DNA of 64,000 nt from contig NC_052488.1 in the NCBI RefSeq assembly GCF_009730915.1, forward strand, positions 22,915,868-22,979,867. The letters run 5' to 3'. Origin of the DNA: Dioscorea cayenensis subsp. rotundata. Lineage: Eukaryota; Streptophyta; Magnoliopsida; Dioscoreales; Dioscoreaceae. Below are positions 10,771 through 20,681 of this stretch, piece by piece; the stretch's first letter is position 1, and each line of letters begins with the position of its first letter. A model generated the notes under the pieces. That model saw only the letters and a program-made list of their open reading frames with translations. It ran no database searches and was not told where the DNA came from. The translations under genes and the position numbers were made by a program.

Positions 10771-12620
10771 TGGTAAGACGACCAAATAATCTTGGTCTCA
10801 TATGTGGATACTTTTCCACATCCCATCTTCAAATCTCACATTCTAAATTTCTTTGTTCACATGCATTTGCTTGGTTTAGGTTAAGGTTACATGAAGAGTT
10901 CATCCACAGTTGATTTACTGACTCCGTGATTAGTTAGATCTATTCTGATGGTGGTGATTTGATAATTATATTGAAGTACACTGATCTATTTGTTACTTGG
11001 AACAGTTCAGTCACTAGTTTGGCCGTGGTGTTCGGTTAACTTCCCTTGCTATCATCTTTATATTGTGCTTAGAGTGTCTCTGACAGCAGTTGAGCTTTTG
11101 AATGGGATTGACTGACAGCAGTTCATAGCCCAGTCTTTGAAGTGAGCAACATATTTATAGCTCGAAGATCACTATGCTGGAGACCCTTTTTCCAATCAGT
11201 GAGTCTTTTTTATCATCTTTTGGAGGAATATATCCTAAATGTTCTTTCACAAGAATTTATAATTTCAATCTTGGTTAGTTTATCTGTCCAATGCTGTTTC
11301 TTTGTGGATGTATTACTAAACATTATTGTTTAGTATTATAATTTTGATCCTAGTTTGCTTATTTGTCCAATGCTTTTGCTTTATGGATGAAATACAATAA
11401 CATTATTATCTAGTAAAACATTTATCTGCCATATCGTATTCGTTTTCAATGAAAGCGACAACAAATAGCCCATTAAGGTTAGTTGATTGATCTAAGCAAG
11501 ATAATGTTAGGGTATTAAGACTACATAGCACGTAGAAGATTACCTGCAGAATAATGCAGTGGTTCTTGTCTATGTTTTTGGCTAGGTGGAAGTCTATAGT
11601 CATAATGTATGCAACTTATTATGTTTTCTTCTTTCTCAAACTCTAGATTGGAAGACTAAAAATATCTTTTGGGCAATGTTTCTTCTTTATGTTTTCTGCT
11701 AGGTGGAAAGTTCGTAATCATAATGTATACAACTAATTATGTTTGCTTCTCTCAAACTCTAGATTGGAATAATAAAATGTCACAGGTTCCAGCATACAGG
11801 AAAGGTGATCCTCTGTGCGCCACGAAGCTATCAATTCTACATTCTAGAAGACAAACTCTGTATGTGAGCTCAATAGCTAAATTATTAAAAGAATTGAAAA
11901 TTATGTGAGGTGTTGCTTCACATATTTGCACCCAATTTTAACTGTGTTTGCGAGTCTGTATGTTGCCTCTTCAGTTATTATTATTATTATTATTATTTGG
12001 TCTAGCTACGAATGAACTATTGATTAAATAATTTGTTATCGGTTACTGAAAATAAATGAATAAAAATGAATAGAGAAAAATGTATCTTTAGGTTGTAAAA
12101 TATAATTAATTACCATTTACAGATTGCTTTTTTTTTTTCCTTGTTTTCGTCTATTTTTTTAATAAAAATGTCTTGTATCGTCTTAGTGTGGTGTTGTGTT
12201 TGTATTTATTTATTTATTTATATATATTGTCAACCTACTGCAGTGCACCGGTATACTGCTCAATCTAACAGATGCTTTCAAGCTCTTCTTTTTTTCAGCC
12301 TTATCATTAATTACACTGATATAACAGAATATTATCAGAAACGGAGATAAGATTGGCTGCATATTCCTTTTTCATTGGCCACATTTATAACATCACACTG
12401 ATATAAAGAATATTATTAGAAACATAGATAAAAATTCCAAGATTTAAGTCAGTAGAGTTGGGTTGGGCATCATTCCGATTGCTCGAGAATGTTGCAGAAA
12501 CTCTGTATAGAAAAGAAAAAAAAAATAGAAACATTTTAAAAATAAAAAAAGAAAACAAAAAAGAAACATGTAGAACATCATGGAGAGCGCCAGAGGGTGC
12601 TAGAGCCAACCACCAACCAG
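10771..12620. other. Intergenic, AT-rich, with local tandem duplications
   Basis: 3' flank of pTAC13 and upstream DNA of the small heat-shock gene. It contains two diverged local duplications (about 11260-11330 with 11335-11415, and about 11553-11660 with 11680-11775), an ATT microsatellite at about 11978-11997 and A/T homopolymers. No coding exon is supported. Confidence 0.6.
11553..11775. repeat. Diverged tandem duplication, about 110-bp unit
   Basis: Two copies share a core of GCTAGGTGGAA, then CATAATGTAT and CTCAAACTCTAGATTGGAA, at about 11582-11655 and 11698-11767. Identity by eye is around 80 to 85 percent. Confidence 0.7.
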
Positions 12621-12628
12621 AGGATCCG

Positions 12629-12660
12629 AGAACTCTCAGGAAGCCACTTCGAAGTCTCTC
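12629..12660 (+). promoter_or_regulatory. Probable heat-shock element cluster
   Basis: The stretch contains alternating GAA and TTC units (GAAC, GGAAGCCAC, TTCGAAG) immediately upstream of the TATA box of a small heat-shock gene, as expected for HSF binding. Spacing is imperfect, so this is a motif-level call. Confidence 0.55.
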
Positions 12661-12668
12661 TCAAAGCC

Positions 12669-12676
12669 TATAAATA
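12669..12676 (+). promoter_or_regulatory. TATA box of the sHSP gene
   Basis: TATAAATA, 111 bp upstream of the ATG, just downstream of the GAA/TTC cluster. Confidence 0.75.
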
Positions 12677-12786
12677 AGAACCTCACCATCTCCACTTGAC
12701 AATCAGTTCTCATCTCAAGCGTTGTTCGATAGCACGCACTCTCTTTGTCATCAACTTCAGGTCTCCCTTTCAAGTAAACACCGAGT

Positions 12787-13257
12787 ATGTCGATCATCAG
12801 GAGGAGCAGCGTCTTCGATCCCTTCTCCCTCGACCTCTGGGACCCCTTCGATAGCTTCCAGGGTCTCTTCAACAATGCCCTCTCTGTGCCGCGCTCCAAC
12901 TTCGCCAGTGACACTGCAGCCATCGCCAACACCCGCATTGACTGGAAGGAAACGCCGGAGGCTCACGTCTTCAAGGCTGACCTTCCCGGTGTCAAGAAGG
13001 AAGAAGTGAAGGTGGAGGTGGAGGACGGCAGGGTGCTCAAGATCAGCGGCGAGAGATCCAAAGAGCACGAGGAGAAGAACGACAAGTGGCACCGCGTGGA
13101 GAGGAGCAGTGGTAAGTTCCTCAGGAGTTTCAGGCTGCCTGAGAATGCCAAGGTGGATCAAGTGAAGGCTAGCATTGAAGATGGTGTGCTCACTGTCACT
13201 GTGCCCAAAGAGGAGATCAAGAAGCCTGAGGTCAAGGCCATTGACATCTCTGGTTAA
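12787..13257 (+). CDS. HSP17: Cytosolic class I small heat-shock protein (about 17.6 kDa)
   Basis: Intronless 156-residue protein. It begins [20 protein letters not shown], the class I (CI) N-terminal signature. The alpha-crystallin domain spans about residues 48-140, with consensus [22 protein letters not shown] and consensus I around [20 protein letters not shown] and GVLTVTVPK. The C-terminal KAIDISG is the class I variant of the I-x-I anchoring tail. Class I sHSPs form dodecamers that hold unfolding proteins in the cytosol. Length matches the family. Upstream lie a TATA box and GAA/TTC units consistent with HSF control; an AATAAATAAA stretch near 13436 could serve polyadenylation. Confidence 0.97.
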   Translation: MSIIRRSSVFDPFSLDLWDPFDSFQGLFNNALSVPRSNFASDTAAIANTRIDWKETPEAHVFKADLPGVKKEEVKVEVEDGRVLKISGERSKEHEEKNDKWHRVERSSGKFLRSFRLPENAKVDQVKASIEDGVLTVTVPKEEIKKPEVKAIDISG

Positions 13258-13670
13258 TTAATGTAACAAGAGAAAGCTTCAAAACTACTCTCGTATGGTG
13301 TGTCCTTGCTTTGTGTTTTGAGGATGATGTAGTCGTTAAGTTAATTGTGTCTTTGTGTGCTTGCTTGTCTTTTGTCTTTAAGACTTGGTCTATGCTTTGT
13401 GTATGTTGAATATTATCCTATCCTCCATGAATAATAATAAATAAAGATTTGAGCTTTCTTTAAATTAGTTTGCAAATAAAACCTTTCCCCTTTGTTCCAC
13501 TAAACAAGAACTTGACAAGATGCATAACAGTTTTGTTAATTGGAAAAATATGCTGAGAAGTGAGTCATAAATAAAGATCAAGTCTATTGAAATTACCAAC
13601 TTGAAAGTTAAAAACCGAAGTCACAGAAACCTCATAAATATAATGTAAAAAACACAGCAACAAAGAGAGG
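13258..13670. other. Convergent 3' intergenic region
   Basis: 413 bp between the convergent sHSP and mS34 genes. It holds the sHSP 3'UTR with AATAAATAAA-type signals near 13436. On the opposite strand, mS34 must end here too. Nothing else is seen. Confidence 0.6.
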
Positions 13671-14520
13671 CTAATGAAGAGCTTCTTCAGATGCTGGAGT
13701 GGTGGTTTGTGTAGGCATGGAAGGAGAGTTGATGTTCTTCATAGATTCTGTCAAGTACTTCCATCCAGGTTTATTAACACCACTCATTTTCACCGGAGCA
13801 TCTCCAATTTTTGAACCTGCAAAAACGAATATTACTGTAGATCACTTGCGCAATACCGTATATGCAGTAGCATTGTGTCAATCTTTTCTTTCTAATGGGT
13901 ACTATATATTCAATGTCCCTTAAAAAAAAAAATGTATTCCTTTCCTTCCAAGGAATGCCTAAAAAAATAAATGACGGTAAATGATTGAAAAAATGCAACT
14001 ATAAATTCATGGAAAATAAACCAAGTAAATAACCATTTTCTTCCCCCTTTGCAGCTTTTTATCTCTGGGATACAAACACATTCGATGAAGAAAACAAGTT
14101 GAGGGCTTACCGGCCTTGTACCTAATCCCCCACGCTTTGCCGTGACGACCATCCTATAATTAATTATTCATTGAAACAAATGATACAAATTTGATGATGA
14201 AATTAAAGGAAACAAACAGAAAGAGGGAAGCAAACCTTGTAGAGATTGATCTTGGTGAGTTCGTAGGAGACGTCTCTCCAGTGAGACTTGGCCAATTTGT
14301 ACCCTAATCCCCAGTTTGGCAGGAACTGCGCCACCTCAAAGAGGTTTTTCTTCTTCCTCCGCTTTGACTTCTCCGGATCTGCCCCGACGGCGTCCGGCGC
14401 TGTGGTGCTCGCAAAAGCCCTAACTGGTGACCTGATTAGGCCGAAGGAGTTCCGTGAGAGCACGATCATACCTGCGCCTGCCGCCGCCGCCGCAGCACTG
14501 CTTTTCGCCAACACGCCCAT
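13671..14520 (-). CDS. Mitochondrial ribosomal protein mS34
   Basis: Exons 14520-14236, 14153-14111 and 13816-13671 (minus) total 474 nt and give 157 residues with consistent phases. The N-terminus is Ala-rich with Arg and no acidic residues for 40 positions, as in a mitochondrial presequence. The conserved core is FLPNWGLGYKLAKSHWRD, then HGKAWGIRYKAG across the tiny 43-nt exon 2, then GDAPVKMSGVNKPGWKY, which matches the plant protein annotated as 28S ribosomal S34 (mS34 of the mitoribosome small subunit). It is convergent with the sHSP gene. The first in-frame ATG of the conserved frame at 14520 was chosen. No defect is visible. Confidence 0.88.
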
Positions 14521-15139
14521 TGAGAATGTGTAGTATAAGTATAGTACCCCACCCCACTCCACCCTTCCTCTTCGCGCACCGCATCGGGGAGAGAGAGAGT
14601 ATAAGAAGAAAGTACAAGGCGGGACTAATGGATTCGGGCATACTACTAGAGTGAATCCGATAATTTTCCATCCAATATGAGAGAATGGTAATCTCAAAGC
14701 TCCACACAACCAACCAATTGTTTGAATTAACAGAAAAATCATATTTTTAAGAGTTCATCTTTGTTTAAATAAAATGTTTAAGAGTTTCTTGTTTAATAAA
14801 TTAGTGAACTTTTTCAATTGATGGCAAACTTAGAATTGAGAGTTTCTTGTTTAATGAACCATCTCATTGAGGAATCTCATTTTTTTTTTATTAAATTATC
14901 TAAAGCAACAAGAGACCAACAAGAGACTGAAAAACAATAGAAGAAGGAAATATTAGATCGCTAGAAGGAAAAATTATCATATTAATCCTGCCATATATAA
15001 TGGGAAATTAAAAACAAAAAGAACAATAGAAGAAGGCAAAAACATGACTAAAAAACAATTGAAGACATGGGGAGTTGATGTTGCTGGCAGCAACAAGGGC
15101 AGTTGCATTTCACTACTACTTCACTGGGGCTTTTTGCAA
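14521..15139. other. Intergenic between mS34 and beta-tubulin
   Basis: Contains the mS34 promoter/5'UTR side (pyrimidine-rich on the minus strand, with a GA run near 14588) and AT-rich beta-tubulin 3' flank. Two copies of AGAGTTTCTTGTTTAAT occur near 14781 and 14838, a small local repeat. No gene is seen. Confidence 0.5.
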
Positions 15140-16661
15140 TCACACCTCCTGGCCCTCTTCTTCTTCTTCTTCTTCTTCATAATCTAATTCCTCATCAGCG
15201 GTTGCGTCCTGGTATTGTTGATACTCAGAGACCAAGTCATTCATGTTACTCTCTGCCTCTGTGAATTCCATCTCATCCATTCCTTCACCCGTGTACCAAT
15301 GCAAGAAGGCCTTCCTCCTGAACATAGCCGTGAATTGCTCGCTCACCCTTCTGAACATTTCCTGAATCGAAGTGGAGTTCCCGATGAAGGTTGCTGCCAT
15401 CTTCAGTCCCGTCGGTGGGATATCACATACGGTGGACTTCACATTGTTGGGGATCCACTCAACGAAGTAGGACGAGTTCTTGTTCTGCACGTTGATCATC
15501 TGCTCGTCCACTTCCTTGGTGCTCATCTTGCCACGGAACATGGCGGAGGCTGTCAGGTAACGCCCGTGCCTGGGATCGGCGGCGCACATCATGTTCTTGG
15601 CGTCCCACATCTGTTGAGTGAGCTCAGGGACGGTGAGGGCGCTGTACTGTTGGGATCCACGGGATGTCAACGGGGCGAAGCCGACCATGAAGAAATGGAG
15701 GCGGGGGAAAGGGATCAGGTTCACGGCGAGCTTTCGTAGGTCGGAGTTAAGCTGTCCTGGAAATCTCAGGCAACATGTCACTCCGGACATGGTGGCGGAG
15801 ATCAGATGGTTCAGGTCCCCAACTGTTCATCATTTCAACAATAGTTAAAGACACCATCAAGAGAAAGAGGAAGAAAAGCAGAGAGGAAAGAGGCTTACAG
15901 CTTGGTGTGGTGAGCTTGAGGGTTCGGAAACAGATGTCATAGAGAGCCTCGTTGTCAAGGACCATGCATTCGTCCGCGTTCTCGACGAGTTGGTGGACGG
16001 ATAGCGTCGCGTTGTAAGGTTCAACAACAGTGTCAGAGACTTTAGGGGAGGGGAAGACGGAGAAGGTGAGCATCATCCGATCAGGGTACTCTTCCCTGAT
16101 CTTCGATATGAGAAGGGTTCCCATCCCCGATCCAGTCCCACCTCCAAGCGAATGACAAACCTGAAATCCTGTAGAACAATCACCACAAAATCAGACACCA
16201 TATAGTGATTTCTAACAATCATCAAAATAAATTTCATTGATAGACAATCACATTGATTACCGCTTACCTTGCAAACAATCACAGTTCTCCGCTTCCTTTC
16301 GAACAACATCGAGCACCGAGTCGATCAACTCAGCGCCCTCGGTGTAGTGGCCCTTGGCCCAATTGTTTCCAGCACCAGATTGGCCGAAGACGAAGTTATC
16401 AGGACGGAAGATCTGGCCGTAGGGCCCGGAGCGGATGCTGTCCATGGTTCCGGGCTCCAGATCCATAAGAACGGCACGGGGAACGAAACGCCCGCAGCTG
16501 GCCTCGTTGTAGTAGACATTGACCCTCTCAAGCTGGAGATCGGTGTCACCCTTGTACCTGCCGGTGGAGTCGATGCCATGCTCGGCGCACACTACTTCCC
16601 AGAACTTGGCACCAATCTGGTTGCCGCATTGGCCTCCCTGCACATGAAGGATTTCCCTCAT
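15140..16661 (-). CDS. TUB: Beta-tubulin
   Basis: Three exons on the minus strand, 16661-16268, 16168-15899 and 15822-15140, sum to 1347 nt (448 residues), the usual plant length and the usual two-intron plant structure. It begins with the MREI tetrapeptide that in eukaryotes mediates autoregulated tubulin mRNA decay. The nucleotide-binding region includes GGQCGNQIG near the N-terminus and the tubulin signature GGGTGSGMG in exon 2. The C-terminus is an acidic tail ending [12 protein letters not shown], the exposed surface for motors and modification. It polymerises with alpha-tubulin into cytoplasmic microtubules. All splice sites are GT-AG and the frame is intact. Confidence 0.98.
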
Positions 16662-16702
16662 TCTCTTCGATTTCTCGGTCTGATGCTTTCTCTGGAAAGG
16701 AC

Positions 16703-16719
16703 GAGAGAGAGAGAGAGAG

Positions 16720-16750
<31 letters not shown>

Positions 16751-16751
16751 C
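16703..16751. repeat. Compound (GA)n(GT)n microsatellite in the tubulin 5'UTR
   Basis: About 10 GA units followed by about 14 GT units, 42 bp upstream of the beta-tubulin ATG. In the transcript it would read as CA then CT repeats. It is likely length-polymorphic. Confidence 0.9.
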
Positions 16752-17622
16752 TGTGTGGTGGATAGAGAGAGATCAAGAGAGGAGGAGGCCCGCAGGGTAG
16801 ATATAGGATCATGGTGTTTAACGGCTAGTTTACTCTCTATTCATTTGAAATGAACGGTTTAGGCGGAGCCGCGGCTCAGAATAGCAATAACGGATAGTTG
16901 GGAGAACGATGAGGTGGCATCGCTTACCAATTTCGAATTTCGAATCTCTAAATTAGCTGGATGCCAGTGGAAGCAACGTGTCACTCACACCGGATTGGGT
17001 TTGAGTTTTAAATATTAAATTTACACATGACTAATGTGCATGTGCTTGCTTTTTTTTCTTTTTTCAAATTTCAAATCTTTCTGTCAGTAGTACCGACTAC
17101 CGACCCATTTGCGTCGCTCGCAATGGGAAAGAAACCATGTAAAGAGACGGAAATACTGAATTTGTGTTCTTAACTACAGGCGTCGGCCCACCAGAATTGA
17201 AACATACCATCTCAAAATCTCAGCATACTTACTATAATTCTTAAAAATTAAAACTACAGCTTATATGGAATATAACCAAAAAAAAAATGGGAGGCAAGAA
17301 ATTTATACACATCATGATGTTTACATGCTCTCATTCATTATAAATACTGAAAATCTATAACAATGGTACAGTTTATGTCACCAGTGCAAATCATGATGTT
17401 TTAATTGGGATCTCCTCAATTTAAAAAATTCAGACACAGTTATGCGATGGACTCCACAAACCACAAAATAAAACATTTGTCATAAAATGGGGGTCAGTCC
17501 CTTCCCGAGTTAGTTACACACACTGCTCCGATGCAAGTTTTTGTCACATAACTGAGAAGTCATTCTTATTCAATGCCAATTGCCAAGCAATGAAGCCCAA
17601 AAGACATACAAACATCACCATA

Positions 17623-17745
17623 TCATAATAGCATGGTTCGTTGTTGTCTTCCTGAGTTCCTCCTATCATCTAAACTCTTCTTCAGTACAGATGCTTTTTT
17701 GGTAGGACCAAAGCTTAAGTTAAAACCTGTGAGTGTAAGATAGTT
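17623..17745 (-). other. Possible terminal coding exon, unidentified
   Basis: A minus-strand open frame reads LSFGPTKKASVLKKSLDDRR and ends with a stop at 17623 after a basic, Arg/Gln-rich tail. It is preceded on that strand by an AG acceptor with a pyrimidine-containing tract. It looks more protein-like than its surroundings, but no upstream exon could be assigned. It may be the last exon of the minus-strand transcription unit that starts near 19.8 kb and carries the snoRNAs, or chance. Confidence 0.25.
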
Positions 17746-18424
17746 TAAGAAAAAAAAATTAAAAAACAAAAACAAATTGGTCCCAGTGAAGGTATAGATT
17801 ACATAAACAAGTAATTTCAAATTTAAATTTTTGCGTATGCCATACCTCTTAAAAAGAGATACATCTGTTGAATAGCTCTTAAATACTATGTTATGGCTCA
17901 CACAAAAAGAAAAAAAAAAAAATGAAATAGGGCCTCACCAAAGCTGAAATTCATGGAGTACAAACTGGGAAATAACTATGCTTTGAAAACGATATCCATC
18001 AATGGTGAACAATTATAGTACTCAGTATCGTAGAAAAAAAATGGCTAATTTTATGTAGCAGGTCTCAGTGAGGCCTTTTTTTTTAATGTTATATTTTTTA
18101 AAATTATTTATTGTTTTTGGTTTTTATTTACCAAAATGCGCACAATTCTTAGAAATTGATACATTCAATGGCTTTTTAAAAAACGGTAAGAAGACATGGG
18201 AATTATAAGTGTGATAAGTGGTGATATTTAAATAGAGTTTTAATAAAAAGCTTGAATTAGAAAAGTTTTAAAAACCAAAATGTAAAAATTCTATATAAAC
18301 CAAAGAAATAAATAAACCGTGTTTATAAAATAAAAAAAATAAAAAAATAAAAACAGTAAGAACTTAAACTTTTTTCAAAATAACCACCGAGTATAATACA
18401 TACCGATTTAAAAGGCATTATACA

Positions 18425-18450
18425 CACTTTGGTAAATAAAAACCAAAGTG
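18425..18450. repeat. Perfect 9-bp inverted repeat (hairpin)
   Basis: CACTTTGGT and ACCAAAGTG separated by 8 nt (AAATAAAA). It sits in AT-rich DNA just 3' of the snoRNA-like copy at 18498-18593 on the minus strand. It could be a small hairpin or a piece of a miniature element. Confidence 0.7.
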
Positions 18451-18497
18451 GGCATACTGGTAAACAATTTTAAATAATATAATATTAAAAAAAAAAA

Positions 18498-18593
18498 CAC
18501 CTCAAAGTGAACACAAACTATCTTCAATGCCTTAATTTATAAGGATTTACAGAATAATATCGCAGATTTGTTATCACATCATAGACCCAAAGT
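18498..18593 (-). pseudogene. Diverged copy of a box C/D snoRNA
   Basis: On the minus strand this is a clear paralogue of 18797-18711. Both share AAATCTGCG, TTCTGTAAATCCTTA, ATTGAAGATA and TGTGTTCACT in order. The C box is degraded (ATGATGTGATAAC) and the D box region reads CTTTGAGG instead of CTGAGACC. It is probably a decayed duplicate, or a variant using the TTGA as D box. Confidence 0.5.
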
Positions 18594-18710
18594 AAAATAA
18601 AGATGAGCAAGGAACTGAACCTTGTTACAGATTTGCAAGGAAACAAAATGATACAAATGGATGATGAACAATATTTCAATATTGCAAGAGAACTATTATT
18701 ATTCCTTGTA

Positions 18711-18797
18711 GGAGGTCTCAGTGAACACAATTATCTTCAATTCCTTTAAGGATTTACAGAAAGATAACGCAGATTTATCATCACATCATTGACCCCC
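18711..18797 (-). ncRNA. Box C/D small nucleolar RNA
   Basis: On the minus strand: a 5' stem arm GGGGGTC, box C (ATGATGTGATGA contains GTGATGA), about 60 nt, box D CTGA at 18721-18718, then a 3' arm GACCTCC. The arms pair with one G-U wobble and a bulged A. A possible D' is CTGT with a C'-like TTGAAGA downstream. Box C/D RNAs guide 2'-O-methylation of rRNA or snRNA with fibrillarin. I could not match the guide segments to a target from memory. It has a diverged tandem paralogue 120 bp away and lies in the same strand and unit as 19234-19146. Confidence 0.65.
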
Positions 18798-19145
18798 ATA
18801 TAGAAAAAAAAAAACCCAATCAAAAGAACCTATAAGCATGTAAGATGAACATTATTATAGCTTAGCAAGATACCAAGACTAAGCCAACAGAGTTATCTCT
18901 ATCCCTCCAGGGTATATACAGCAAGAAAGATAAAGCAGAACAACAATATTGATGCCGATGAACAAGCATCAATAGAAACACGATGATATCATCCGACAGC
19001 AGTAATCAAATATACCCGCAGTTCTGCAAGGTGATTACTGATAAAGAGAAAATATAATACCGTATATTACTATGTTTCTATCTATGTGTGAATAGATATA
19101 CAGACATACAAACATATATATATATATACATATAATATATAATAA

Positions 19146-19234
19146 GGCATCTCAGTCTACTAATTCCCCAAGAATTTCATCACTGGCAATCAAAGAGCAA
19201 GGATAACAAAAGAAGTGTATTCATCATCGATGCC
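19146..19234 (-). ncRNA. Box C/D small nucleolar RNA with perfect terminal stem
   Basis: On the minus strand: GGCATC (19234-19229), box C GATGATGA (19228-19221), an internal C' box GTGATGA (19183-19177), box D CTGA (19155-19152), and GATGCC (19151-19146). The six terminal bases on each side pair perfectly and directly abut the boxes, giving a canonical 89-nt C/D snoRNA. The guide segment upstream of D ends GGGGAATTAGTAGA; a weak D' (TTGA) precedes C'. I did not recognise the methylation target. It is probably processed from the polycistronic or intronic minus-strand transcript that starts near 19.8 kb. Confidence 0.8.
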
Positions 19235-19758
19235 ATCTTCATCAGTTGGAATAGAAAAACACGAAGTATAACAGAAAGTTTAGAAAATAAAATAAAAACA
19301 GGTAAACGTATCAGCACAAATCTGAGGAACTTGAGGCAAAAAACAATAGATTGAGACACTTGACAGATATGTGAAACGTACAACAAACAAACAAACGATC
19401 AAATGCAGCAAAGCCAGAGGTGAGAATAAACCATTCTTTCAACATCCATTTAAATAGGAGCGTTGGGGTTTTTTCTCAAATATAAGCTCTGCTTAGGCAA
19501 AACATGTAGGAAGGTTTCCAAACCATGATTAGACACTGCCTTTACTGATCGTTTGAATAAGTATGGCAACAAGAAGGAAGAAAAAGCGCATAACAAAACT
19601 AAACAGGAAAAATCTCAGGCCAAGCAAAAGAGATCGACATTAACAATTCAACAAAGTAAAGCACTGAAACATGAGGATCTATATATATATATATAGCTTA
19701 AACCCATAAAAATAGATTATCTTGCATGGAGAATCAATGGATAGGTAAGTGAAGAATC

Positions 19759-19840
19759 AAACCCTAGACCAGGAGGAAGGAGATGCACATGAGGCGGCGG
19801 AGCAGAGGACTGGTAAATGAGACGCGGATGCACCTTTATA
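19759..19840 (-). promoter_or_regulatory. Putative promoter/5' end of a snoRNA-carrying transcript
   Basis: Minus strand: TATAAAG at 19840-19834, followed about 70 bp downstream by a telo-box TAGGGTTT (19766-19759). A TATA box with a nearby telo-box is typical of plant snoRNA clusters and ribosomal protein genes. The transcript would run toward the two C/D snoRNAs. No long open frame follows; the first ATG opens only an 8-codon frame. Confidence 0.45.
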
Positions 19841-19849
19841 GCCAGTCGC

Positions 19850-20681
19850 GTTCTTTTATATAAAGAGTGGTTGTGAGCGGGAGGATGGGAAATCGACGGC
19901 GAAGATCATCTCCAAAAAAAGAGGGTTCGGGTCGGGTTCAACTGACATCACCCGACCCAATATTGTGAGTGAACCCGCACCCGCACCCGCACCCCGAGGC
20001 TGAACCAAGAAGTTGCTGGAGGTGAAGAAGCTTGATCGAGAGGTGATGTCCATTGGCTGAGCTGATGTATACGTGTTATGGAGTGGGTGTGCAATGCGAT
20101 TGAGTATTATGAACATGTCCCTCTGGTCTGCTGTGAGTTGGAGGAGTTCCAAGTTTGCCAGCGTTTTGTAACAGTATTTCTTGTGTGTGATTTGTATTTT
20201 AAATTATTTAACCGCTTTATTATTTCGTCGCATGGTTCAATTGATTTTTTTTTTAATTATTGTTTTTTTTTAAACTGTACCCTGCCGGTGCTGTTCATAT
20301 ATATATATATTTATATATATATATTAAAATAAATAAATAAATGACAAATTTATTATCCAATTTCGGTTCAATTGTCATCCAGGAGCAAAACATAAACCTA
20401 ATATTGAAATTTAGCCACTCTAACAAACCATATATTATCCGTAGACTAGTCAACCTCTGTTACAGCATTACTTTGCATCCGAAGGGTGAAATCCAAGTAC
20501 TCTCTCGAAGCTAATGAAGTTGGTCATGACCTCCGTGGAGCAACTGACTCCACAACTCACCCTGCAATGCCCTCCATTCATTCCTCTCATAACCACCTTA
20601 AACCACACAAGCATGGGGTGCGTACACTACCACCACCACCACCACCACCAGCAGCAGCAGCAGCAGTAAAAATTAAGATCA
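19850..20681. other. Intergenic upstream of the SOUL gene
   Basis: Contains a short CCGCAC hexamer repeat near 19976-19995, a (TA) microsatellite near 20298-20325, and compound CCA and GCA triplet repeats at about 20626-20667, directly before the SOUL start. These triplets are probably 5'UTR. No separate gene is supported. Confidence 0.5.

Larger units (their letters stand above)
16862..18490. other. Intergenic, AT-rich, no clear protein gene
   Basis: Upstream of beta-tubulin. The only coding-like stretch is a short minus-strand frame at about 17745-17623 (see separate entry). Long A/T runs and a perfect inverted repeat at 18425-18450 are present. The block 18080-18480 looks like a degraded non-autonomous element, but I see no terminal repeats. 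Confidence 0.4.

Noticed and set aside
15215-15739. Plus-strand 174-codon frame
   Set aside because: Antisense of beta-tubulin exon 3.
16269-16853. Plus-strand 194-codon open frame
   Set aside because: Antisense shadow of beta-tubulin exon 1, running into the GA/GT microsatellite.
18967-19050. Possible plus-strand C/D snoRNA (GATGATA then CTGA)
   Set aside because: Box C does not fit the consensus well and no terminal stem can form around the boxes.
19856-20152. Minus-strand frame with Gly/Ala repeat
   Set aside because: Driven by a CCGCAC hexamer repeat; no conserved motif and no splice context.
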